21,997 nucleotides of DNA from JAVWMQ01 sp036637375 (GTDB taxonomy: Bacteria > Bacillota > Clostridia > Peptostreptococcales > Anaerovoracaceae). Position 1 is the first letter of the stretch, and each line of letters starts with the position of its first letter. A model generated the notes under the pieces. It had not been told where the DNA came from and made no database searches. It was given only the letters and a program-made list of their open reading frames with translations. The translations under genes were made by a program, and so were the position numbers. The stretch covers positions 1 through 21,997 of the forward strand of contig JAVWMQ010000029.1 in the NCBI GenBank assembly GCA_036637375.1, read 5' to 3'. This document shows, one piece after another, positions 15,668 through 21,997 of this stretch.

Positions 15668-17131
15668 ATGAGAACTAAATCTACAAAAAAAAGAAGGAAA
15701 AAAAAGGTATATAAAGGTGTCGGCAGGTTTGTATTTTTTTGTGTACTGATTGTCGCAATTATTGTTGGTGGATTTGTTACATTTAAATATTTGACTAGAG
15801 ATAATTATGATAGTGAAAGATCGTTTGAAAAATATTCAAAATCATATTTCAAAGATGTAAAAGCTTCAAATAAAGTTGGAGAACCGGTTGAAAGTTTTGA
15901 GTATGGACAACCAGCTTCAGTTGGAGTTATCTATCCAAAAGTAGGGAAAAAGGAAATTGATAGTGAAATTAAAGACTATATAGAAACTCAAAAAAGTGAT
16001 TTTTTAGGAGAATACTCTGGAGAAGATAAAGATAAAAAATTTGCAATGGTTACTGGATATCAATCTTACGAAAGTGAAAAAAACACTTCAGGTGTTGCAC
16101 TAATAACTGTGATTAAGAAAGAAAATGATAGAGGCAAATTTGAGATTGTTTCAGAAGAAACTAAGACATTTAACTTTAATACAAAAAATGGAAGTGCAGT
16201 TTATCCAGTAATTGCATTTGAAGCAGGCTACAAAGAAAATATTGAAAAACTGTTAAAAGAATCATTAGAAGATGAATATGGCAAAAAGTTAAAATCTAAT
16301 TATAAAGACTTTATTTCATCAGATAGTAAAGCTACAGAAAGCTTTGTAATAACTGATGATGGAGTAAATTTCTACTTTAATGCTGGAACTGTTCTAGATA
16401 AAGAAGAAGGTGTAATTACAGTAAAAGCTTCAAATAAAGACCTTAAAGGGATTTTAAGAGATAAAATAAATCCAAGAAATATTGATCCAAATAAGCCAAT
16501 GGTCGCAATTACATTTGATGATGGCCCTAAAGCTGGAACCTCAGATCAAATTTTGGATGCAATGGAGAAATATGATTCAGTGGCTACTTACTTTGAACTT
16601 GGAAGCAATGTTGCAAATGTTAACGGCGCATCTGAAATACTAAAACGAAAAGAAAAACTAGGTTGTGAACTTGCATCACATAGTTGGGACCATCCAAACT
16701 TATTTACTCTTTCTGATGCAAAAGTAAAGGAACAAAATGATAAGACCGATGAAGCGTTTAAGAAAGCTGTAGGACATGCTCCAACACTTTACAGACCACC
16801 ATATGGAAATGGCAATGAAAAAACAACTAAGATATTTAACAAATCAGGTATTTTGTGGTCGGTTGATACACTTGATTGGAAATCAAGAAACAAAGATGCC
16901 ATTATGAATGTTATAAAAAGTCAAAAAACTTTAGATGGAAGGGTGCTTTTACTACACTCTATTCATCAGCCATCAGCAGATGCGGTTGATTTATTGTTGC
17001 CTTGGTTAAAAGAAAAAGGATATCAAACAGTTACTGTTTCTGAATTACTAATTTACAAATATAAACAAGATCCAACAGTTCCAAAATTCTATGGATATAA
17101 TTACTTTTATGGAACTGAAGACGAAGAATAA
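15668..17131 (+). CDS. Membrane-anchored polysaccharide deacetylase (NodB homology domain, PdaC-like)
   Basis: A 487-residue cell-surface hydrolase, probably removing acetyl groups from peptidoglycan or another wall glycan; N-deacetylation of peptidoglycan commonly gives lysozyme resistance. A Lys/Arg-rich N-terminus precedes one membrane helix (about 20-42), so the rest lies outside the cell. Residues ~60-265 look like the DUF4163 plus DUF3298 region that precedes the catalytic domain in PdaC-type enzymes (SFVITDDGVNFYFNAGTV). The NodB domain keeps all five motifs: TFDDGP (Asp284 base, Asp285 metal), HSWDHP (His338, His342 metal), RPPYG (376-380), DTLDW (400-404) and LLHS (428-431). The ATG at 15668 follows ACAGGAG. 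It is 18 bases upstream of the DUF445 gene. The exact substrate is unknown. Confidence 0.92.
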   Translation: MRTKSTKKRRKKKVYKGVGRFVFFCVLIVAIIVGGFVTFKYLTRDNYDSERSFEKYSKSYFKDVKASNKVGEPVESFEYGQPASVGVIYPKVGKKEIDSEIKDYIETQKSDFLGEYSGEDKDKKFAMVTGYQSYESEKNTSGVALITVIKKENDRGKFEIVSEETKTFNFNTKNGSAVYPVIAFEAGYKENIEKLLKESLEDEYGKKLKSNYKDFISSDSKATESFVITDDGVNFYFNAGTVLDKEEGVITVKASNKDLKGILRDKINPRNIDPNKPMVAITFDDGPKAGTSDQILDAMEKYDSVATYFELGSNVANVNGASEILKRKEKLGCELASHSWDHPNLFTLSDAKVKEQNDKTDEAFKKAVGHAPTLYRPPYGNGNEKTTKIFNKSGILWSVDTLDWKSRNKDAIMNVIKSQKTLDGRVLLLHSIHQPSADAVDLLLPWLKEKGYQTVTVSELLIYKYKQDPTVPKFYGYNYFYGTEDEE

Positions 17132-17149
17132 TATTTACGGAGATTATAG

Positions 17150-18046
17150 ATGACATTAAATATGATAATGGGACCTGTAGTTGGTGCAGTAATTGGATAC
17201 TGCACCAACTACATTGCGGTTAAGATGCTATTTAGACCACTGAAACCTAAATATATAGGGAAATTTAAGATTCCATTTACACCAGGAATTATTCCAAAGG
17301 GTAGAGACCGTTTGGCAAAGGCTGTTGGAGAAGCGGTAGGAGGAACTTTGCTTACTGAAGAATCCCTAAAAGCTACATTGCTTAGTGAAGAGTTAAAGTC
17401 AAAGGTCGGTGAGGAAGCAAAGGCTTTTTTAAAAGCAAAAGAACTAGACGAAACATTAGTTAGAGATAAATTATTAAATTATATGGAGGAAGATAGATTA
17501 AACCAAAAGGTTGACAATGCTTGTGAACTTATATCTTCAAAAATATATAATAAAATTGAGGAAATGGATATTGGAACTGTTGTGGCAAATCAAGTGGTCA
17601 CAGCAGTAAAGGAAAAGGTCCAAGGTAGTTTTGTTGCGATGATGCTTAATGATCAACTTTTGGAATCTTTTGTACCTACGATTTCAACAAAAATAAATGA
17701 ATATATTGAAACCTATGGTAAGACTACAATAGATGAAAAAATTCAAATTGAAAAAAATAATGTTCTAACCAAGGGGACGAATGAGCTGGTTATGTATATA
17801 AGTGATTTTGGAATTAATATTGAAAAATTTGCAATAAATATTTATGAAAGCTTAATTACTCAAAAATTAAATATTGCATTAGAACATTTGAATTTAACTA
17901 AAATTGTAGAAAATCAAATTATGCATATGGATATTCTGGATTTAGAGAATTTGATTTTATCTGTTATGAAAAAAGAGCTTAATGCAATTGTAAATCTAGG
18001 TGCAATTATTGGTTTTGTATTGGGTCTTGTAATGATATTTGTATAA
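17150..18046 (+). CDS. DUF445 family membrane protein (YheB-like)
   Basis: A 298-residue protein of unknown function. The conserved N-terminal DUF445 block is clear: a hydrophobic segment with GAVIGYCTNYIAVKMLFRPL, then PFTPGIIPKGRDRLAKAVGEAVG. The long middle is amphipathic and helical, without further membrane segments. A C-terminal hydrophobic helix (about 278-298) ends the protein, so both ends are probably in the membrane. It is shorter than Bacillus YheB, which I recall at roughly 375 residues, but no frameshift is evident. The ATG at 17150 follows ACGGAG at suitable spacing, 18 bases after the deacetylase stop, so the two are probably cotranscribed. Codons 10-21 form a perfect inverted repeat (separate entry). 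Confidence 0.9.
   Translation: MTLNMIMGPVVGAVIGYCTNYIAVKMLFRPLKPKYIGKFKIPFTPGIIPKGRDRLAKAVGEAVGGTLLTEESLKATLLSEELKSKVGEEAKAFLKAKELDETLVRDKLLNYMEEDRLNQKVDNACELISSKIYNKIEEMDIGTVVANQVVTAVKEKVQGSFVAMMLNDQLLESFVPTISTKINEYIETYGKTTIDEKIQIEKNNVLTKGTNELVMYISDFGINIEKFAINIYESLITQKLNIALEHLNLTKIVENQIMHMDILDLENLILSVMKKELNAIVNLGAIIGFVLGLVMIFV
17177..17212 (+). repeat. Perfect 15-bp in-frame inverted repeat at the start of the DUF445 gene
   Basis: GTAGTTGGTGCAGTA (17177-17191) is the exact reverse complement of 17198-17212, around the six-base loop ATTGGA. The arms coincide with codons: 10-14 on the left, 15-16 in the loop, 17-21 on the right. All five right-arm codons (TAC TGC ACC AAC TAC) end in C, against the strong A/T preference elsewhere in the window. 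No T-run follows, so it is not an ordinary terminator. The structure is certain; its function is unknown. Confidence 0.85.
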
Positions 18047-18051
18047 TATTC

Positions 18052-18091
18052 AAAAAAAGGTGTGTTTGAACAAAAAAACATACTTTTTTTT
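18052..18091 (+). terminator. Rho-independent terminator after the DUF445 gene
   Basis: GTGTGTTT (18060-18067) pairs with AAACATAC (18076-18083) with one G-T wobble and an eight-base loop. The A-run 18052-18058 lies opposite the T-run 18085-18091. It starts six bases after the DUF445 stop. Confidence 0.8.
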
Positions 18092-18153
18092 ATACAGTAA
18101 AACAAAAATGTATAAATTTATGGGTTTTAAGTGTCTAATTTGTAATTTTAACC

Positions 18154-18181
18154 TTGAAAAAATCAAAACAAAGGGTATAAT
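18154..18181 (+). promoter_or_regulatory. Candidate sigma-A promoter for the YfcC-family transporter gene
   Basis: TTGAAA (18154-18159) and a perfect TATAAT (18176-18181) are separated by 16 bases. The expected start near 18188 gives a leader of about 42 bases that contains AAGGAGTAAG before the ATG at 18230. A TTGACA at 18195-18200 has no usable -10 before the ribosome binding site. Confidence 0.6.
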
Positions 18182-18229
18182 TGAGAGGTCGATTTTGACA
18201 TTATTATATATTTTTAAGGAGTAAGAAAG

Positions 18230-19762
18230 ATGACAAACTTAAACGAAAAAAAGAAAAAGAAAATATCCTTTCCTACAGCCTTTACTGTACTTTTTATAGT
18301 TCTTGCAATTGCTTGTGCTATGACTTATATGATTCCAGCTGGATCATATGCAAAACTACAGTATGATGCTGGGGAAACGGGTGCAACAGAGTTCACAATG
18401 ACCACTCCAGATGGTGAAACAAAGATTTTGCCTGGAACTCAAGAAACTCTTGATGAACTTGGTATTAAAACAGATATCGAAAAGTTTACTGACAAAAGTA
18501 TCATGAAACCAATTGGTATCCCAGGAACTTACGAAAAAGTTGAAGCGAAACATCAAGGCATTGGGGAATTTATTCAGGCACCAATTTCTGGAGTATATAA
18601 TGTAGTGGATATTATGTTATTTATTCTAGTAATAGGTGGGATAGTAGGAGTTCTTGATCACTCAGGGGCATTTAGTGCAGGTATTAACGCTCTATCAAGG
18701 GCTACAAAAGGTAAGGAGTATATTTTAATTGTATTTGTTACATTCCTTATTGCACTTGGAGGAACTACATTTGGGCTGGCAGAAGAAACCATAGCACTGT
18801 ATCCAATTTTGATACCGGTGTTCTTGGCGGCTAAATACGATGCCTTGGTATGTATTGCTGCAATTTATATGGGATCTTCAATTGGTACAATGTTCTCAAC
18901 AGTAAATCCATTCTCTGTTGTTATTGCATCAAATGCTGCTGGAATTAACTTTATGGAAGGTATGGCATTTAGATTATCTGGGCTAGTTTTAGGTACTGCA
19001 ATTACAATTGTTTATATTCTAAGATATGCTAATAAAGTTAGAAAAGATCAAACAAAATCTTATATTTATGAAGATAAAGCAAAAATTGAAGCTAGATTTA
19101 GTTCAGAAGGTGAAGCTCCAGCATTAACATTATCATATAAAATTGCTCTTTTACTATTCCTATTAACTTTTGTAGTTATGGTTTGGGGAGTAGCAAAACA
19201 GGGATGGTGGTTCGGAGAAATGACAGCTCTATTCCTAGTTTCAGCAGTTATTATTGGCGTTTTCCTACGTATTCCAGAAAAAGAATTTGTATCTAAATTC
19301 ATTGGCGGAGCGGGTGAATTAGTTGGGGTAGCACTTGTTTGTGGAATCGCTCGTGGTGTTAACGTTATTCTTGAAAATGGTAAGATTTCAGATACAATTC
19401 TATTCAATCTGTCATCAGCAGTAGAAGGAATGAACCCAAGTATATTTATAGTTCTTATGATGTTTGTATTTGTAATCTTAGGATTCTTTATTAACTCATC
19501 TTCAGGACTAGCAGTACTTTCTATTCCAATTATTGCACCTCTTGCAGATGCAGTAGGGTTACCTAGAGATGTTATTATTTCAGCTTATATCTTTGGTCTT
19601 GGAATGATTTCATTCATTACACCAACAGGATTAATTTTGGCTACATTAGATTTAGTTGATGTAACCTATGACAAGTGGTTAAAATTCGTTATGCCACTTA
19701 TGGGTATATTAACAGTGTTTAGTATTATTATATTATTGATACAAGCAAACATTTCAATGTAA
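18230..19762 (+). CDS. yfcC: YfcC family (DcuC-related) membrane transporter
   Basis: A 510-residue polytopic inner-membrane carrier. After a Lys-rich cytoplasmic N-terminus comes a first helix ending in MTYMIPAGSYAKL, typical of the family, then an extracytoplasmic segment (about 45-125) and about ten further hydrophobic helices. Family-like stretches include LGGTTFGLAEETIALYPILIPVFLAA, GSSIGTMFSTVNPFSVVIASNAAG and the C-terminal FINSSSGLAVLSIPIIAPLAD and ITPTGLILATL. Relatives are annotated as C4-dicarboxylate, arginine/ornithine or short-peptide/amino-acid carriers, so the substrate cannot be assigned from sequence, and no catabolic gene lies beside it to guide a guess. The ATG at 18230 follows AAGGAGTAAG. 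It has its own promoter and terminator and appears monocistronic. Confidence 0.9.
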   Translation: MTNLNEKKKKKISFPTAFTVLFIVLAIACAMTYMIPAGSYAKLQYDAGETGATEFTMTTPDGETKILPGTQETLDELGIKTDIEKFTDKSIMKPIGIPGTYEKVEAKHQGIGEFIQAPISGVYNVVDIMLFILVIGGIVGVLDHSGAFSAGINALSRATKGKEYILIVFVTFLIALGGTTFGLAEETIALYPILIPVFLAAKYDALVCIAAIYMGSSIGTMFSTVNPFSVVIASNAAGINFMEGMAFRLSGLVLGTAITIVYILRYANKVRKDQTKSYIYEDKAKIEARFSSEGEAPALTLSYKIALLLFLLTFVVMVWGVAKQGWWFGEMTALFLVSAVIIGVFLRIPEKEFVSKFIGGAGELVGVALVCGIARGVNVILENGKISDTILFNLSSAVEGMNPSIFIVLMMFVFVILGFFINSSSGLAVLSIPIIAPLADAVGLPRDVIISAYIFGLGMISFITPTGLILATLDLVDVTYDKWLKFVMPLMGILTVFSIIILLIQANISM

Positions 19763-19775
19763 TATGAAAAGTTTT

Positions 19776-19817
19776 ATAGCGAGTAAGTAATTTACTCGCT
19801 ATTTGATTTTTGTTTTT
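19776..19817 (+). terminator. Rho-independent terminator after the YfcC-family gene
   Basis: AGCGAGTAA (19778-19786) pairs perfectly with TTACTCGCT (19792-19800) around GTAAT; two more A-T pairs (19776-19777 with 19801-19802) give 11 bp. A T-rich tail runs from 19802 to 19817. It overlaps the -35 of the next promoter. Confidence 0.88.
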
Positions 19818-19831
19818 AAATGAGTTATAAT
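19803..19831 (+). promoter_or_regulatory. Candidate promoter for the USP-like/sulP operon
   Basis: TTGATT (19803-19808), 17 bases, then a perfect TATAAT (19826-19831). The expected start near 19838 gives a leader of about 40 bases. That leader contains a small palindrome, TTGAT-TTTT-ATCAA (19843-19856), just before the GAAAGGGA ribosome binding site at 19863-19870. Confidence 0.6.
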
Positions 19832-19877
19832 TGTAAAGCACGTTGATTTTTATCAAAGGATTGAAAGGGACTATGTT

Positions 19878-20258
19878 ATGTTAAATGTTATGGTTTGTGT
19901 TACCTCACAGAAGAACTGTGAAAGACTAATTAATTTTGGTAAAGATTTATTAAAAGAGCAGGAAGGTAATTTGCTTATTATTCATATTGCTCATTATGAG
20001 TTCCAACTGATTGGTAAGACCGAAGAAGGAGAGGCTCTTGAATATCTTTATGAAAAAGCATTGGAGTGTGGTGCAAATCTTACTGTAGTAAGATCAAATA
20101 ATGTATTAGCAACACTGGCAGATATGGTTGAAAAAAATCAAATAGATGAAATTGTATTAGGAGAATCTCCAGAAATGAATAGTACAAAGAACATTGTAAA
20201 GAATCTTTCAGAGAAAATTACTAATGCTAATATTAACGTGGTGTCGTCAAATATTTAG
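19878..20258 (+). CDS. Universal-stress-protein-like small protein (KdpD-type USP domain)
   Basis: A 126-residue soluble protein resembling a single USP domain. The N-terminal strand and helix read MLNVMVCVTSQKNCERLINFGKDLL, like the USP segment of KdpD-type proteins. LLIIHIAHYEF gives a second strand, and the C-terminal half has DEIVLGESPEM. The usual ATP-binding G-2x-G-9x-G(S/T) pattern is not evident, so it may bind no nucleotide. The gene ends 23 bases before sulP and shares its promoter, so a regulatory or accessory role for the transporter is plausible but inferred. The ATG at 19878 follows GAAAGGGA with seven-base spacing; an ATG at 19873 is in another frame. Confidence 0.7.
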   Translation: MLNVMVCVTSQKNCERLINFGKDLLKEQEGNLLIIHIAHYEFQLIGKTEEGEALEYLYEKALECGANLTVVRSNNVLATLADMVEKNQIDEIVLGESPEMNSTKNIVKNLSEKITNANINVVSSNI

Positions 20259-20281
20259 TAGAGTTTTATAGAAAGGAAAAA

Positions 20282-21919
20282 ATGAATTTATTAGGAGATT
20301 TAAGAAAAGATTTAAAAAAAGAATTTGAGAACTACAATGGCAAGAAATTATCAAAGGATATTATGGCTGGGCTGACAGTTGCAGCGGTTGCACTTCCTTT
20401 AGCACTTGCTTTTGGTGTTGGTTCTGGAGCATCAGCAGCAGCAGGACTAGTTACAGCAATTGTTGCTGGAGTTTTAATAGGAGCATTATCTGGGGCATCT
20501 TATCAAGTATCAGGGCCAACAGGAGCAATGACTGCTATACTTGTTACGTTATCAGCTAAATTTGGAATGCAAGGTATTTTTATAGCTTGTTTTTTTGCGG
20601 GAATTATTTTATTAATTGCTGGAGTTCTTAGACTTGGAAAGGTGATATCATTTATTCCGTCTTCAGTAATTACGGGTTTTACTTCGGGGATTGCAATAAT
20701 AATTGCACTTGGTCAACTTGATAATTTTTTTGGAGTTAAATCTACAGGAAATTTAGCAATAAGTAAAGTAATTTCGTATTTCACAGTAGGATTTAACCCT
20801 GACTGGCATGCAGTTATAATAGGGGCAATGGTTATTGGTATTATGATACTTTGGCCCAAAAAATCAAATGACATTTTTCCTTCATCATTATTAGCCCTAA
20901 TTATTGTTTTGATTTTTAACAAAATAGTAGGATTTGATGTTGCAATTGTTGGCGAAATACCAAAAACTATTTTTTTGGATGAGAGGCTTTCATTATTCAG
21001 TGTTTCAATAAATGAATTATGGAATTTCTTTGTTCCGGCTCTTTCAATTGCAGCATTGGCAATGATTGAAAGTTTGCTTTGCGGAGCATCAGCTGGTAAA
21101 TTAAAGAAGGAAAAAATGAATGGCGATAGAGAGTTAATTGCTCAAGGTGTAGGGAATATAGTAATTCCATTGCTAGGAGGTGTACCTGCAACTGCAGCAA
21201 TAGCGAGAACAAGTGTTGAAATTAAAGCAGGTGGCGAAACAAGATTAGCTAGCATTTTTCATTCACTGTTTTTACTTTTATCAATGTTTGCGTTAGCACC
21301 AGTAATGTCAGCAATACCATTGTCAGCATTGGCAGGTGTTTTAATTGTAACTGCATGGAGAATGAATGACTGGGATAACATTAAGTTTATATTCGATCAT
21401 AAATTTAAAAGTGGAATTGCAAAATTTACTATTACTATGATAGCTACTGTGCTTTTAGACTTAACTCAAGCGATTATAATTGGCGTTGCTTTTTCGGCAA
21501 TATTAATAGTAGTAAAAATTGCAGATATTGATATAAATATTGCAGAAATAGATAAGGATAAATTAGTTGATGCAGGTATAGACATTCCTAAAGTTGATGA
21601 AAAGGTTAGGATTGCATATTTGACAGGAACTATATTCTTTGCAGTAGTTGAAAAACTAAATGATCAATTAATGAAATTAAATTATACTAATGTTTTAATA
21701 CTATCAATGAGAGGGGTTCCTGTAATTGATTTATCTGGACTCCAGGGGCTACATGAGTTAATAACAGAGCTTGATGAGTCGAATGTTCAAATTATGATTA
21801 CCAGTGCTCAGCCTAAAGTTCTTGAAGATTTAAAAAGAGCAGGCATTATAGAGAGAATTGGTGAAGAAAATATTTTTGAATCAGCAGAGCATGCAATAGT
21901 ATATGCACATGACTTATAG
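20282..21919 (+). CDS. SulP family inorganic anion transporter with C-terminal STAS domain
   Basis: A 545-residue membrane carrier. SulP proteins move sulfate, bicarbonate or other anions, and some dicarboxylates. The first transmembrane region carries the family block GLTVAAVALPLALAFGVGSGASAAAGL, followed by SGASYQVSGPTGAM. Hydrophobic helices continue to about residue 420. The last ~110 residues form a STAS domain, with the RGVPVIDLSGLQGL loop that matches the Ser-containing site of anti-sigma-factor antagonists. The length is normal. The ATG at 20282 follows GAAAGG, 23 bases after the USP-like gene. Without sulfate-assimilation genes nearby the substrate is undecided. The gene's end is intact; an insertion sequence begins 25 bases after the stop. 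Confidence 0.93.
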   Translation: MNLLGDLRKDLKKEFENYNGKKLSKDIMAGLTVAAVALPLALAFGVGSGASAAAGLVTAIVAGVLIGALSGASYQVSGPTGAMTAILVTLSAKFGMQGIFIACFFAGIILLIAGVLRLGKVISFIPSSVITGFTSGIAIIIALGQLDNFFGVKSTGNLAISKVISYFTVGFNPDWHAVIIGAMVIGIMILWPKKSNDIFPSSLLALIIVLIFNKIVGFDVAIVGEIPKTIFLDERLSLFSVSINELWNFFVPALSIAALAMIESLLCGASAGKLKKEKMNGDRELIAQGVGNIVIPLLGGVPATAAIARTSVEIKAGGETRLASIFHSLFLLLSMFALAPVMSAIPLSALAGVLIVTAWRMNDWDNIKFIFDHKFKSGIAKFTITMIATVLLDLTQAIIIGVAFSAILIVVKIADIDINIAEIDKDKLVDAGIDIPKVDEKVRIAYLTGTIFFAVVEKLNDQLMKLNYTNVLILSMRGVPVIDLSGLQGLHELITELDESNVQIMITSAQPKVLEDLKRAGIIERIGEENIFESAEHAIVYAHDL

Positions 21920-21923
21920 GAAT

Positions 21924-21940
21924 AAAAAAAGGTCTCTTTT
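21924..21940 (+). other. Possible left half of the sulP terminator, interrupted by an insertion sequence
   Basis: The A-run followed by GGTCTC and TTTT just after the sulP stop looks like the first arm and loop of an intrinsic terminator. The matching GAGACC with a T-run is not seen before the IS end at 21944. The insertion may therefore lie in the terminator loop. The other side is outside the window, so this is a guess. Confidence 0.3.
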
Positions 21941-21943
21941 AAA

Positions 21944-21997
21944 TGTACCGACCCCCAAAAGTTAGACCAAAAATCTAACGATTGGGAGGTCGGTTTT
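21944..21997 (+). mobile_element. Left terminal region of an IS3-family (IS150-group) insertion sequence, cut by the window edge
   Basis: From 21944 the sequence begins TGTACCGACCCCCAAAAGTT and continues AGACC. This closely resembles IS150-group terminal inverted repeats of the type TG-TAC-x-G-x-CCCC-AAAA-GTTAGAC. IS3 elements start with TG and carry orfA about 50-70 bases inside; that gene would begin beyond the window. The preceding AAA (21941-21943) could be a 3-bp target duplication. There is no coding evidence here, so the call rests on the terminal repeat alone. Confidence 0.65.
21947..21997 (+). terminator. Hairpin at the IS end, possibly blocking read-through into the transposase
   Basis: ACCGACC (21947-21953) pairs with GGTCGGT (21988-21994). 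Past a bulged A at 21987, CCCAA (21954-21958) pairs with TTGGG (21982-21986). After a short internal loop, GTTAGA (21961-21966) pairs with TCTAAC (21974-21979). A T-run follows at the window end. IS elements are known to use such end hairpins to keep outside transcripts from expressing transposase; that role here is inferred. Confidence 0.5.

Noticed and set aside
18195..18200. Perfect TTGACA near the YfcC-family gene
   Set aside because: A -10 at normal spacing would overlap the ribosome binding site, and none is present; TTGAAA-N16-TATAAT upstream is better.
18039..18224. 61-codon plus-strand reading frame after the DUF445 gene, with an internal ATG at 18108 (about 38 residues, CLIC motif)
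   Set aside because: It runs through the DUF445 terminator and the YfcC-family promoter, has no ribosome binding site, and has composition like non-coding AT-rich DNA.
1..21997. CRISPR array, tRNA, rRNA, riboswitch or prophage genes
   Set aside because: No regularly spaced repeats, cloverleaf, rRNA segment or riboswitch-like leader was seen; leaders are short (about 20-50 bases) and the genes are chromosomal housekeeping types.

Overview
The window reads as AT-rich chromosomal DNA from a low-GC anaerobic Firmicute, most likely a member of the Clostridia. The strongest indicator is the pairing of a SCIFF-type six-cysteine peptide with its radical SAM maturase, which is typical of Clostridia. 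The PycA, DnaE and TypA sequences, purine-rich Shine-Dalgarno sites and codon use agree with this. I cannot name the genus. The window is densely coded and no gene-free stretch exceeds 300 bases.

Layout. Positions 1-142 hold the terminator of an upstream gene and a promoter. Positions 143-11461 hold six tightly spaced or overlapping plus-strand genes: typA, an MscS channel, a Cys-rich small-domain protein, pyruvate carboxylase, DNA polymerase III alpha (dnaE) and a DEAD-box RNA helicase. They end at a clear terminator, with no internal terminator seen, so one long operon is possible. 6-Phosphofructokinase (pfkA) follows as a single gene. It converges on dinB (Pol IV, the only minus-strand gene) across a perfect 16-bp inverted repeat that probably terminates both genes. 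dinB seems to have a promoter placed exactly for a leaderless mRNA.

The central item of interest is at 13955-15603: a near-consensus promoter, a 49-residue SCIFF (ranthipeptide) precursor at 14012-14161, an intercistronic terminator, and the radical SAM/SPASM maturase. The precursor still has six cysteines. However, Cys32, which from memory is the residue that forms the mapped thioether in studied SCIFF peptides, is Ser here, its partner Thr37 is also Ser, and an extra Cys46 lies at the C-terminus.

Positions 15605-18091 hold a membrane-anchored polysaccharide deacetylase with its own promoter, then a DUF445 membrane protein. The start of the DUF445 gene contains a perfect 15-bp in-frame inverted repeat whose right arm uses only C-ending codons, which is odd for this genome. 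A YfcC-family transporter (18230-19762) has its own promoter and terminator. A small USP-like protein and a SulP/STAS anion transporter form the last operon. The final 54 bases look like the left end of an IS3-family (IS150-group) insertion sequence, apparently inserted in or beside the sulP terminator.

All functional calls come from reading motifs and gene order. No database search, folding program or alignment was run.
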